Source: a bacterium
Lineage (GTDB): Bacteria; Cyanobacteriota; Vampirovibrionia; Gastranaerophilales; UBA9971
Assembly (NCBI GenBank): GCA_037147175.1
Contig: JBAWVS010000039.1
Coordinates: 1-25,967, forward strand
Length of the DNA stretch: 25,967 nucleotides
Reading direction: 5' to 3'
In this document: positions 1 through 8,400 of the stretch, in pieces
Position numbering within the stretch: the stretch's first letter is position 1
Layout of the letters: the number at the start of each line of letters is the position of its first letter
Notes under the pieces: model-generated
What the model saw: only the letters and a program-made list of their open reading frames with translations
What the model was told of the DNA's origin: nothing
Databases searched by the model: none
Position numbers and translations under genes: made by a program

Positions 1-38
1 TCAGAAGAAAAACTAAAAAAACGAAAACTCTGCGTACT

Positions 39-167
39 TTAATTCCCGATAGAACCTAATAATCTGGGTATTAAATCTGATTTAGGGTTGGAATCTGAAA
101 GACTCAAGTGATCAGAAAGAGTTTTTAGCTTTCCGTCTGAACCATAAACTTTTGTGGTTGCTTTCAT
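39..167 (-). CDS. candidate small ORF, 42 aa, unknown
   Basis: A short open frame on the minus strand starts with ATG and ends with TAA. It encodes a polar peptide beginning MKATTKVYGSDGKLK and ending LLGSIGN. A GAGGG stretch about 10 bases before the ATG could serve as a ribosome binding site. It is divergent from the epimerase gene to its right. I do not recognise the peptide. It could be a real small protein, a fragment of a longer lost gene, or chance. Nothing else was recognised in positions 1-288. Confidence 0.3.
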   Translation of the reverse strand: MKATTKVYGSDGKLKTLSDHLSLSDSNPKSDLIPRLLGSIGN

Positions 168-288
168 GCAGGGGGTTCCCTCTTTTTTTGCAGTGCATAG
201 TTTATGCCTTTAAATAGTCAACTGCATAATGGAAATCCTTTAATTTACACTCACAATATAAAACTATGAATTGAGGATTTTCACGCAA

Positions 289-1287
289 ATGAAAAAGAAT
301 TTTTTAATAACCGGAGGTGCCGGATTTATCGGAAGCAATTTGATTGACAGGTTGATATTTTACGGTGAAGACATAAATATTATATGTGTCGATAATTTTG
401 ACACTTTCTATTCAGAAAAATTTAAGCAAAATAACATTTGCCTCCATAGAAGAATGCATAATTATAAGCTTTATGTAGAAGATATTACTGATTATGCAAA
501 GTTAAGAAAAATTTTTCAGATGCATGAAATAACTCATATAATACACCTTGCCGCAAAGACAGGCGCCGGCTTATCAGTTGAAAAACCTGAAGATTACTTT
601 AAAACCAACGTAAATGGAACGCTGAATCTGCTTAAACTTGCAGCAGAATTTGAAATAAAAAAATTTATATTTGCATCCTCAAGTGCTGTTTATGGTGACA
701 AAAAAAATATTGCCCTAAAGGAAGATATGAAAATAGGAATGCCTCTATCACCTTATGCGGCTACAAAAACAGCAGGTGAGCAAATTTGCCATACATACAG
801 CCATTTATATGGAATTAATACAATTTGCCTTAGACTTTTCAGTGTTTACGGTCCTCGTCAAAGACCTGCTTCCGCTATACATAAATTCTCCAGACAAATT
901 GCAGAAGGCAAACCCTTACAAGTTTTTGGACATGGCAAAACAATAAGAGACTATACCTATATTGATGATATCAGTCAGGGAATTTTAGCTTCCATTGACT
1001 ATGATAAATCAATTTTTGAAATTATTAATCTCGGAGAATCAAAGCAGATAAATCTAAACTCTTTAATAGACCTGCTTGAAGTAAATTTAGGGAAAAAAGC
1101 GATAATCGAAAAAAGAATTTTGCAACCCTATGACGTGCCTGTAGCCTACGCTGATATTTCTAAAGCAAAAGAGCTTCTTGGCTATCAACCATCCACTTCA
1201 ATCAAACGGGGATTGAAAAAATTTATTACGTGGTTTAAAGAATTTTATAACTATTGTCCTTGCGAAACAGAAATTCTGAAAAAATAA
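289..1287 (+). CDS. NAD-dependent sugar-nucleotide epimerase, UDP-glucuronate 4-epimerase-like
   Basis: This is an extended short-chain dehydrogenase/reductase of 332 aa. It has an N-terminal Rossmann motif GGAGFIGS (residues 9-16), the serine stretch ASSSAVYG (about 129-136) and the catalytic SPYAATK with Tyr156 and Lys160. VYGPRQRP followed by AIHKF (about 187-200) is typical of the UDP-glucuronate/UDP-glucose 4-epimerase branch. Family members interconvert C4 epimers of UDP-sugars with bound NAD, feeding capsule, LPS or wall polysaccharide synthesis. The frame opens earlier at a TTG (271), but that TTG overlaps the purine-rich TTGAGGAT that looks like the ribosome binding site. The ATG at 289 also puts the Rossmann motif at its normal position, so I chose it. 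No other sugar genes lie nearby, so the exact substrate is open. Confidence 0.85.
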   Translation: MKKNFLITGGAGFIGSNLIDRLIFYGEDINIICVDNFDTFYSEKFKQNNICLHRRMHNYKLYVEDITDYAKLRKIFQMHEITHIIHLAAKTGAGLSVEKPEDYFKTNVNGTLNLLKLAAEFEIKKFIFASSSAVYGDKKNIALKEDMKIGMPLSPYAATKTAGEQICHTYSHLYGINTICLRLFSVYGPRQRPASAIHKFSRQIAEGKPLQVFGHGKTIRDYTYIDDISQGILASIDYDKSIFEIINLGESKQINLNSLIDLLEVNLGKKAIIEKRILQPYDVPVAYADISKAKELLGYQPSTSIKRGLKKFITWFKEFYNYCPCETEILKK

Positions 1288-1311
1288 GTGTAATTAGCTA
1301 AAAGTTATACA

Positions 1312-2070
1312 TTAATTTTTTGACAGATTATTATTAATATTTAAAAAAAGTTCGTTAATTATTGTCATCGGAATATTATAATTCCCATCAGTCGGTGTAA
1401 CACGCACATAGGTGGAATTGTCATTAAAAGGTGCGACCAGAATGAAGATTTCCTGCCCTGAAGGGAGTTTTGCAATTATTTGACCTCTTTCGGTATTATA
1501 AGAACTCAAAGTTATCCCCACGGAAGAAAACGCTGTTATTGTTGATTTTAATGTATCTGCGTATGTATAACGATAATTTTTAATTAAATTTGTGAGTGAT
1601 ACAGAATTATTTACTTTATTTGCAGTGTTTGTTTTCAGGGGATTTGTTTGAACAACAACTGACTTAATATTGTTATTATTTGGAGAAGCCGGTTTAATAA
1701 TTTTTTGAGTAGTCGTTGCATTAATTAATTTAAGATTATTAAGATCAGATGCTGTTGTAACAACAGAAGCAGGCTGCCTATAAGTTACAGGTGCGGTTTT
1801 TTGGGGCTGTGTAGATGTAACGGCAGAATTCGGTTTAACTACTTTTATCTGAACAGTTCCTGTTGAAACTGATTTGGATTGTGGATGTTCTGTCTTTGTA
1901 TCAAGCGGCGGAAGAAATTTATCATTAATTTTAAAAGTTTTCGGCAGTATAAAATTTTTGCCTGAATTTGCTTGAGCGTTTACTGAAAGTTTTAGCTCGC
2001 ATAATAACAGCGAGATTGAAAGTATTACCACTATTTTTATTAATGTTTTAAGCAATGCAAAATTTTCCAT
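1312..2070 (-). CDS. secreted or membrane-anchored protein of unknown function
   Basis: A 252-aa protein I do not recognise. Residues about 8-32 form a hydrophobic segment (IVVILSISLLLCEL and onward to VNAQA) that fits a signal peptide or a single N-terminal membrane anchor, so the rest is likely outside the cytoplasm. Residues 35-160 are low complexity, rich in Thr, Gln, Asn, Pro and Val, and look like a flexible spacer. The last 85 or so residues look folded, with alternating strands (QIIAKLPSGQEIFILVAPF, then YVRVTPTDG) after a short helical stretch. A spacer carrying a small compact domain suggests an envelope role, but nothing shows a reaction. It converges on the epimerase gene (24 bases between stops) and diverges from the tRNA-Ser promoter. 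No strong ribosome binding site precedes the ATG. Confidence 0.65.
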   Translation of the reverse strand: MENFALLKTLIKIVVILSISLLLCELKLSVNAQANSGKNFILPKTFKINDKFLPPLDTKTEHPQSKSVSTGTVQIKVVKPNSAVTSTQPQKTAPVTYRQPASVVTTASDLNNLKLINATTTQKIIKPASPNNNNIKSVVVQTNPLKTNTANKVNNSVSLTNLIKNYRYTYADTLKSTITAFSSVGITLSSYNTERGQIIAKLPSGQEIFILVAPFNDNSTYVRVTPTDGNYNIPMTIINELFLNINNNLSKN

Positions 2071-2137
2071 TCTATATCTTAATAATATTTCTATTTATTA
2101 TATAACTCTTTTTAAAATATGAAATAAAAACTTTACC

Positions 2138-2167
2138 TTGACTATAATCTTAATACTGTAAGATAAT
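2138..2167 (+). promoter_or_regulatory. promoter of tRNA-Ser
   Basis: TTGACT (2138-2143) and GATAAT (2162-2167) match sigma-70-type -35 and -10 boxes at an 18-base spacing. The tRNA begins 11 bases after the -10 box, which fits transcription starting a few bases before the mature 5' end. Confidence 0.55.
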
Positions 2168-2177
2168 TAACTTTATT

Positions 2178-2262
2178 GGAGAGGTGTCCGAGTGGTTTAA
2201 GGTGCAGACCTGGAAAGTCTGTGAGGTGCAAGCCTCCGCGGGTTCGAATCCCGCCTTCTCCG
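2178..2262 (+). tRNA. tRNA-Ser (anticodon GGA)
   Basis: An 85-base class II tRNA. The acceptor stem GGAGAGG pairs with CTTCTCC (one G-T pair), followed by discriminator G. The anticodon arm CAGAC-CTGGAAA-GTCTG carries anticodon GGA, which reads UCC and UCU. A long variable arm and the T-loop GGTTCGAATCCC are present, as expected for serine tRNA. The 3' CCA is not encoded. It has its own promoter and terminator and so appears to be transcribed alone. Confidence 0.96.
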
Positions 2263-2275
2263 TATTTCATCCTCA

Positions 2276-2298
2276 TTAAGAGGACTTGATCCTCTTAA
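2276..2298 (+). repeat. perfect 9-bp inverted repeat after tRNA-Ser
   Basis: TTAAGAGGA and TCCTCTTAA flank a 5-base loop (CTTGA). It lies between the tRNA 3' end and the terminator and has no T-run. It may be a processing hairpin in the tRNA trailer, or part of a two-hairpin terminator. Confidence 0.5.
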
Positions 2299-2304
2299 AT
2301 TATA

Positions 2305-2328
2305 ACTCCGCTAGTGGCGGGGTTTTTT
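2305..2328 (+). terminator. terminator of tRNA-Ser
   Basis: ACTCCGC and GCGGGGT form a 7-bp stem (one T-G pair) around a 5-base loop, followed by a T-run. This is a standard intrinsic terminator 43 bases past the tRNA. Confidence 0.75.
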
Positions 2329-2329
2329 C

Positions 2330-2599
2330 ATTTTAAAAGTATATGTTTATTCGGTTACAGTGATAATTTATAATTTGCGAAGTCGGAAATGCCACCCAAA
2401 GCCATATATAATCTTGATTTCATGCTTGTTTCGAAGTCCGAGATAACTGCGAAAATTAAAGCAAATTTTTCCCAGTTTTCCGTTGGAAATATGCAAAAAA
2501 GCCGGAAGAACTCGGAAGCAGTCGGAAGTTATCAGGGATGTTGAGATGAAATTCTGAAATGGATGAATTCAAGACAAAAATCTAAAAATATGCTTTTTG
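2330..2599. other. stretch without a recognised gene
   Basis: The stretch contains an open frame of 51 codons (2389-2544, plus strand, starting MPPKAIYNLDFM) with no clear ribosome binding site; the same frame continues past its TGA for another 35 or so codons. The word TCGGAA recurs at 2382 and three times near 2499-2526. It may be decayed coding or mobile-element DNA. I cannot name it. Confidence 0.3.
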
Positions 2600-2645
2600 T
2601 CTCAAACTTGGTGTTACTTCGTATCAAATTAACTGTTACTTTACA
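2600..2645 (+). repeat. paired 22-bp direct repeats (left pair)
   Basis: Two imperfect units, TCTCAAACTTGGTGTTACTTC (positions 2600-2620) and its relative at 2622-2642 (TATCAAATTAACTG...), have a 22-base period, and the pair ends in TTTACA. A similar pair lies at 3674-3719 beyond the next gene, in the same orientation. Read on the minus strand, each pair begins TGTAAA. Tandem sites behind a TG/CA terminus are how some transposase-bound element ends look, for example in the IS21 family. No transposase is visible here. Confidence 0.4.
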
Positions 2646-2721
2646 TAGGCAATTTTAAGTTTTTTTTGTTTTTATACTTATATATCGATTTTAAAATATG
2701 GAAAAGTGAAATTTAATTTTT

Positions 2722-3660
2722 ATGAAAACAAATATTTTTAGAGAATTAAGATTACAAATAGGTGAGTTGTCAAGACCAACTTTGAAAAAAGTTTCTAAAC
2801 AGGTTGAAGGAATCCCTGTTGTAAGTAGGACAGCAGCTGATTGTGCAGAGAGTTTAGGACGAGCCCAAGTTGCAGTTCAGAGAAATACCCCTATTGGATT
2901 AGAGAATCTTACAGAGCCCATTTCAGGAAGTGCAAAAAATTATTGTTACCTTGTTCATGCTGTAAGTCCTTATAATCTGGAGCCCGGTTCAGAATTTTTT
3001 AAAAAACCAAAAGTATCCTGTTCAGTAATAAATGATGAACATCCAGAAACTTATGGTGAATTTGGTTTTATTTTAGGTACAATTCCACAAAATATTCAAA
3101 ATATGTTACCAGAAGCTGGAGGAACAAAAGTTGATGCGCTGATTAAGGTTCTTGGAGGGAAAGTGACAAGTACAATAATGCATCTAAGTGAGCTTCTTTC
3201 AAAAACACAGGTTGGCAGATATAATGAAGTTGTTGTAACTCGCAATCCTTATACTAAAATTAAAGGTGTGTTTTGCAAAGTTCTACCTGATGGAAAATCA
3301 GTTTCACAAGAAGCATATAATAAAGCATTATCATTATCAAGAAAGCATAATTGTCTACTTGTTTTAATACCAGAGAGAGCTACTCCTTTTAAAGTTTCCA
3401 TAAATGAGCATTTTTCTGATGCTCAACATTATATTTGTATAAAAGATAATGGATTAACTTATTATATTGAGCTGGGAAATAAAATAAATCCCGATAATCC
3501 ATTCCGTATTGCCTCTTCAAATAAAATAAGAGCAATGGAAAAAGATGAATTTGAACGTATATTAGGTTTAGCTGAACAAAATATTCCAGAAGCTCAAAAA
3601 GTAAAATTTAGAAATGAAATAGCAAATGCTAGAGATCGTTTTCAGCAATCACAAAAATAA
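2722..3660 (+). CDS. unknown protein with weak ADP-ribosyltransferase-like pattern
   Basis: A 312-aa soluble protein with no signal peptide that I cannot assign. Three spaced motifs resemble the H-Y/S-E layout of the ADP-ribosyltransferase fold: YLVHAVSPYNLEPG (His79), KVSCSVIN followed by YGEFGFIL (Ser99/Ser101, 111-118), and RYNEVVVTRNPYTKIKGVF (Glu169). In PARP/Tpt1-type enzymes a strand bearing YLxH, a middle strand with S or Y, and a late xNEYIV strand followed by a basic-hydrophobic strand surround NAD. The likeness is by eye only. The C-terminal 40 residues are charged and helical. The gene sits alone between paired 22-bp repeats, next to a decayed chemotaxis gene, which suggests acquired cargo. 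The ATG has only a weak upstream purine stretch. Confidence 0.5.
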   Translation: MKTNIFRELRLQIGELSRPTLKKVSKQVEGIPVVSRTAADCAESLGRAQVAVQRNTPIGLENLTEPISGSAKNYCYLVHAVSPYNLEPGSEFFKKPKVSCSVINDEHPETYGEFGFILGTIPQNIQNMLPEAGGTKVDALIKVLGGKVTSTIMHLSELLSKTQVGRYNEVVVTRNPYTKIKGVFCKVLPDGKSVSQEAYNKALSLSRKHNCLLVLIPERATPFKVSINEHFSDAQHYICIKDNGLTYYIELGNKINPDNPFRIASSNKIRAMEKDEFERILGLAEQNIPEAQKVKFRNEIANARDRFQQSQK

Positions 3661-3673
3661 ATATAAATTTTCA

Positions 3674-3719
3674 TCTCAGACTAGCTGATAATTTGTCTCA
3701 GAGTGGGTGATAATTTACA
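3674..3719 (+). repeat. paired 22-bp direct repeats (right pair)
   Basis: TCTCAGACTAGCTGATAATT (from 3674) and TCTCAGAGTGGGTGATAATT (from 3696) share 16 of 21 bases, with a 22-base period, and the pair ends in TTTACA. They begin 14 bases after the stop codon of the 312-aa gene and match the left pair at 2600-2645 in orientation, period and ending (about 15 of 21 bases, unit 1 to unit 1). They may be an insertion-element end or binding sites. Confidence 0.45.
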
Positions 3720-3749
3720 TTTTCATTTTAAAAGCAATTAAACTGAAGT

Positions 3750-4090
3750 TTACTTATAAGCTTCTATGCCATTAACAAATATTTCAAGCGTATTAACAAC
3801 TTCTTCCATACTTTTTGACTGTTCCGAAAGTTGTTCGGAGAGGGATGCGCTTTCTACTGCATTTGCTGCATTAAATTGCACAACTTCATCCATCTGAGAA
3901 ATTGCTTTATTAATCTGAATAATCCCGTTAGCCTAACTTTTAGCATCTATTATGTTTTTGTTGTCAAATTAAGCTTGTTTATCAGGTTCATGAAAACTCT
4001 TAACCTATTTCGTAATATACAAAATAATTCTTAATATAGACACTCTAATATATTAAACATTAATTGCAGTTTTATCAATGTTTTCATCAA
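3750..4090 (-). pseudogene. methyl-accepting chemotaxis protein, C-terminal remnant
   Basis: Read on the minus strand, 3932 down to the TAA at 3750 encodes ANGIIQINKAISQMDEVVQ, then about 40 further residues including ESASLSEQLSEQSKSMEEVV. This is the conserved signalling-helix sequence of methyl-accepting chemotaxis receptors, after their cytoplasmic tip. A TAG (3933-3935) stands where the family usually has Gln before ANGI. Further upstream only scattered traces remain (NLINKL, DKTAINV) in different frames, interrupted by stops. The membrane, sensor and HAMP parts are absent, so the gene is dead. No intact chemotaxis gene lies in the window. The left boundary (about 4090) is approximate. 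Confidence 0.75.
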
Positions 4091-4205
4091 TTTAGTTACC
4101 ATATTTTTAACATAAATTTGTACAAAACATGCCGGAAGTTATTTATAGGACTCTATAATCTTTTCGAGGTTATCTTTTCAGTTTTTTCTTCTTAAATTAA
4201 GTATT

Positions 4206-4817
4206 TTAAACACTGGATATTTTCTTTGTAACTTCAGCTATTCTTTTGCCGAAAGCTTTTGCAATAGCGGATTCATCTTGAGAAATAGGCCTGTCAGATT
4301 TAATACCAGCCACATGGCTCGGACCGTAGGGTGTTCCTCCTGAGGTTGTTGTTACAAGTTCGGATACCGAATAAGGCACACCGATAACTATCATCCCAAG
4401 ATGGAATAAAGGCAGCATTGCAGATACAATAGTTGTTTCCTGCCCTCCATGAAGGCTCGCTGTTGAAGTAAATACTCCTGAAACTTTGTTTTCAAGTTTA
4501 CCCTGCGACCATAATGAACCTGTTTGATCTATAAAATTTCTTACTTGAGCGCAAACATTACCGTATCTGGTCGGAGTTCCCCATATTATTGCATCATAAT
4601 CTGCAAGTTCATTCAGTTCTACAAAAGGAATGTGGCTTTGTTTTTCTTTTGCTTCCAGAATTTTGGGGTTATTTTTTGTTGCTTCTTCCGGTAATAAATC
4701 AGGCACTTGTTTTATTACAACTACTGCACTTTCAACTGATTTAGCACCTTCTGCTATATGTTTTGCCAATTCAAAAGTATTTCCGTACATGCTGTAATAA
4801 ACAATCAGGATTTTCAT
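4206..4817 (-). CDS. wrbA: NAD(P)H:quinone oxidoreductase, WrbA type
   Basis: A flavodoxin-fold protein of 203 aa, the usual WrbA length. It has the FMN phosphate loop near the N-terminus (SMYGNTFELA, residues 9-18), the second flavin loop GTPTRYGNVCAQ (about 80-91), TASLHGGQETT (about 119-129) and the family signature GGTPYGPSHVAG. WrbA proteins are cytoplasmic FMN tetramers that reduce quinones by two electrons from NAD(P)H and limit redox cycling. AAGGAA lies about 8 bases before the ATG. The gene stands alone: downstream is the dead chemotaxis gene, upstream a 275-base spacer with the palindrome at 4977-4989. Confidence 0.93.
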   Translation of the reverse strand: MKILIVYYSMYGNTFELAKHIAEGAKSVESAVVVIKQVPDLLPEEATKNNPKILEAKEKQSHIPFVELNELADYDAIIWGTPTRYGNVCAQVRNFIDQTGSLWSQGKLENKVSGVFTSTASLHGGQETTIVSAMLPLFHLGMIVIGVPYSVSELVTTTSGGTPYGPSHVAGIKSDRPISQDESAIAKAFGKRIAEVTKKISSV

Positions 4818-4976
4818 TATATAATTCCTTAAATTTAAACTAATTTATTCAGTTTTGTTCAAATATTCAACTTAATAAACTGCACAACTGATTATAAAAG
4901 ATACGAACAAAAATTTTTTTACTTGTCTTCATGCTGCTTAATTGTAAAGTTATAAAACTCATCATTTTTTCTTTGT

Positions 4977-4989
4977 CTTTGTAACAAAG
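4977..4989. promoter_or_regulatory. palindrome upstream of wrbA, possible operator
   Basis: CTTTGTAACAAAG is a perfect 6+1+6 palindrome in the spacer between the divergent wrbA and the 51-aa ORF. Its size suits a dimeric repressor or redox regulator, but no regulator can be named and it is 160 bases from the wrbA start. Confidence 0.25.
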
Positions 4990-5092
4990 TGTTTCGATTT
5001 CATTAAGAATTCAAGAAAACATTAAATATTTTTGATAAATGAGTCGAAAGAATATATATAAGGAAGGAAATTTTAAAAGGAGTACATAATTA

Positions 5093-5248
5093 ATGACTAA
5101 AAAAACTTTTGAGCAAGAAATAATTTCTGATGAAATTAGAAAACTTATTTCTGATGTGGACAGATTTATTGTAAAAAAAGATACCCTGAAAAATGAATTG
5201 AGTGACCTGTGGAAGCAATCAGTTCTGGGTTTGACGTGTAATAACTAA
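5093..5248 (+). CDS. small acidic/basic helical protein, 51 aa, unknown
   Basis: The ATG is preceded by AAGGAG at 5077-5082, a strong ribosome binding site 10 bases away. The 51-residue product (begins MTKKTFEQEIISDEIRKLIS, ends LGLTCNN) is highly charged with heptad-like hydrophobic spacing over residues 8-45. It therefore probably forms one or two amphipathic helices. A strong terminator starts 24 bases after the stop. A good translation start and a dedicated terminator make this a credible monocistronic small gene. I recognise no family, and it has neither a membrane segment nor a zinc motif. It runs in the same direction as the ATPase gene downstream but is separated from it by the terminator. 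Confidence 0.6.
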   Translation: MTKKTFEQEIISDEIRKLISDVDRFIVKKDTLKNELSDLWKQSVLGLTCNN

Positions 5249-5271
5249 AAAAATGTGATGTGTTAAGGACT

Positions 5272-5304
5272 AAAAGGTTTGTCGTTTTGACAAACCTTTT
5301 TTTT
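5272..5304 (+). terminator. strong intrinsic terminator
   Basis: AAAAGGTTTGTC and GACAAACCTTTT form a 12-bp perfect stem around GTTTT, followed by further T residues. It ends the 51-aa gene. The flanking A and T tracts could let it work on both strands. Confidence 0.85.
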
Positions 5305-5432
5305 AATTTTGTTATCGCTCTTGTCAATGTTTTATAATACAATTTATAATTATACTCAACTCAAATTTGTTTTTGGCACAAATCTTGAATCGGTATAAAG
5401 AAAAGAGTTGGAAAAACGAAGGGAATTAGCAG

Positions 5433-8400
5433 ATGATATGTCCTCGCTGTAAAGGAGAAAATATTGAAACCTCTACAGTTTGCTCACATTGCAAATTAAA
5501 ACTAAAATCTGTTTGCCCAAGATGTAAATCTTTAAATAGACTCGGGCAAAGTGCTTGCTCTAACTGTAATTTAAAGCTTATAAGATTTTGTCCGCAGTGC
5601 AAATCTCCTAATTTTCCGAATGCTCATAATTGCAGAAAATGCAATTACCAGCTTCTAAAACCAAAAATAAATTTCCAACAAGAACTTCCCTCCGAACAAA
5701 CAACTCCTGTTCAAAAAAATCCTCCAAGCGAGCCAATTCCTCAAACAATAAATCTTCAGCAGGAACTTTCCGCAGAACAAGTAACTCTGGATCAAAATAC
5801 ACTTCAAGTTGAAACAAACCTTCAACAAATTGAAATAATTACAACCGAAACATCAGACCGGGAGCCTGAGAAACACTTTTCTGAAGAAAAAGCGGAAGCA
5901 ACAGAACACGAACAAACACAACAACATGAAAAAGCTATAGATACTCAGAATATTCCTCCAAAAACAAATGTGCAGGAATTATCAAGAACCGACGCTAATG
6001 AAACAATAATAAAGGCATTAAAATCTGCTGAGCAGGGTTTTATATTGGATTTGTCAGCTCCTGACGGTGCAGGTAAGTCAACGCTTGTATCAAGTATTAT
6101 TCAATCTTTACAACAAGAAAACTTTATCTGGTTAATCGGATTCTGCCAGCCTCTAAACCAACTTTTACCTTATTCGTTTTTTCAAGACCTCTTTAAAAAG
6201 CTTTTGGGCTTGCCTTTATTTGTATCAAATATTGATGAATCAAGAGATGCACTAAATACATTGCTGAAAACAAATATAGGGATAACTGACCCGCGCATAA
6301 ATAACATTTTTAACAGATTTTTGTTTAATGATTTCAATGAATGTTCAACAAATATAGATATTAACAGGGACGAAATATTCAACGCAATAAAGTATGTTAT
6401 TGATGCTATAAACATACAGGCAAATATTACAATTATCATTGAAGACTTTGAATACATTGACAGCGCTTCATTGGCGTGTCTGAAGAACCTTTTAAAAAGG
6501 GGATTTCTGAATAAAAAGAATTTTATCCTGATTAACCACAATCAGAGCGCAGACTTAAACGAACAATTCCCGCTGGAAAATCTAAAAAAGAAAATATTGT
6601 CAATTTCTTTAAAATCTATGACTCCGGATGATTTAAACTTATCTTTACTGGGAATGCTTAACAATCAAGACGTAATCCCAGCTAAAATTAAAAACAAAAT
6701 ATTTCAATATTCAAAAGATGCTCCGTTATATATGGAGCAGGCATTATGGTATTTATTCCAGACAGGCGCAATAGTATCAACCGAAACAACTTTTTCTTTC
6801 AATCCGCAAGCCGAAAATATTGAAATGCCTCCTGATTTGGATGAACTTATATCCGCAAGAATAAGGCTTATTAGCAATGCTTCACCTGAAGCAATAAGAA
6901 TAATTATGTCAGCAAGTTTATTCGGGATTAAATTTATTCCTTCTTTTGTACAAATGATTTCTCAAGTAGAAGAACAGCAGTTTAATCAGCTGTTGCAAAT
7001 GTTGATAAATAACGGAATTTTCGCAGCAGTTGACCAGTTCAATGTGAGATTTAAACATAACTGGATATGGAAAGTAGTATACGAACAAAGTTTTGCAGAA
7101 GAACATATTATTGATTGCGGAACAAGACTTCTGGGACTGTATGAAAAATATACAACGAACACAAGCAGCGCAATTTTGGCACGCCATGCAGAAGAAGCCC
7201 AACTAAAAAAAGAAACTTATATTTATTACAATCTTGCGTCACAAGAATCTTTTAATTTTGGAGATCCCTCAACATTTACGGATTACCAGAATAAAATTAT
7301 TGAATTACTGCCTGAAACAGGTCTTTCTGATGAAGAAAAAAACGAATACAAACTGAATATAGAAGAACAAATCGGCAAAATAAACTGTGAATTTAACCCT
7401 AATATAGCTGTAAATTATCTTTCAAATGCAATAATAAACCAGGAAAAGAAGAATAATTCAGTTAAAATTATTGAATTGACAGGCTACATTGCAAGAAGTT
7501 GCGAGATTTCAGGTAATTTTTCCGGAGTAATTGAATGCTGCGATAAAGCATTATCTCTTATCGACAGCAACAAATACCCGCTGGAAACTATATTATTGAA
7601 TTACTACAAACTCGAATCAACTTTTAATCTGGGCAGATTTGAAGAAACAATTATTAATGCAACTAATGAAGTACTCCCTAAATTGAACAAATACATAGCA
7701 AATAATAAAACTATCAGAGGCATAAGTATTTCTGAGCTGAAAAATATTGAATTTGAAGCAGAACTTACTCTGGCAAAAGCTTATGTTTATCAAGGCAATA
7801 AACAGGCTCTGGAATTAACGGGAAGCCTTATATCAAAAGCTCAAAAAGAAAATTTTACAGAATATGAGCTGCAGGCATTATTTTTGCAGGCATTATTCAT
7901 GACAATACAAGGCAATAAAAATGCTTGTAATGAAACATTTACAGTCATTAAAGAAAAACTTGACGCAATAGAAGCTCCGGATAAATTCAAATTATACTGG
8001 TATTTTATAGTTATTATTTCTAATATAACAGGCGGTAATTTTAAACAACTCAAAGAGCTTTGCAATTCGGCGATTATAATGGCAAACGTATACAATGAAT
8101 ATAATATTTTAACACTTCTAAAATTAATTCTGGGAAGATATCACGAAGAATACGGACAATTTAAAGAAGCTATAAATTATTACGATGAAATTGTAAATTA
8201 CTGCTCTGAGAAAAAAATGGCAACAGGGGCATTATTTTCCTGGTATCTCGCCTCAAATCATGAAGCAAAAATAGGAAGTCAGGAACGAGCTGTTGAAATA
8301 GCCGAACGAGCTGTTGAAGTCGCACAAAAACCTAATATTACCAATTATCTTGCAGAAATTCTTCTGCATAAAGTTATAGCTAAAGTAAGAACTTCAAAAA

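Noticed and set aside
30-185. Possible 6S-like or other structured RNA at the left edge
   Set aside because: I could not find a long central bulge with closing stems. A short ATAAAC/GTGGT-type hairpin alone is not enough.
2389-2544. 51-codon plus-strand ORF after the tRNA-Ser terminator
   Set aside because: No ribosome binding site and no recognisable motif, and it lies in repeat-rich decayed-looking DNA; not strong enough to call a gene.
3831-4034. 67-codon plus-strand frame
   Set aside because: It is antisense to the recognisable chemotaxis-receptor remnant, which explains the sequence better.
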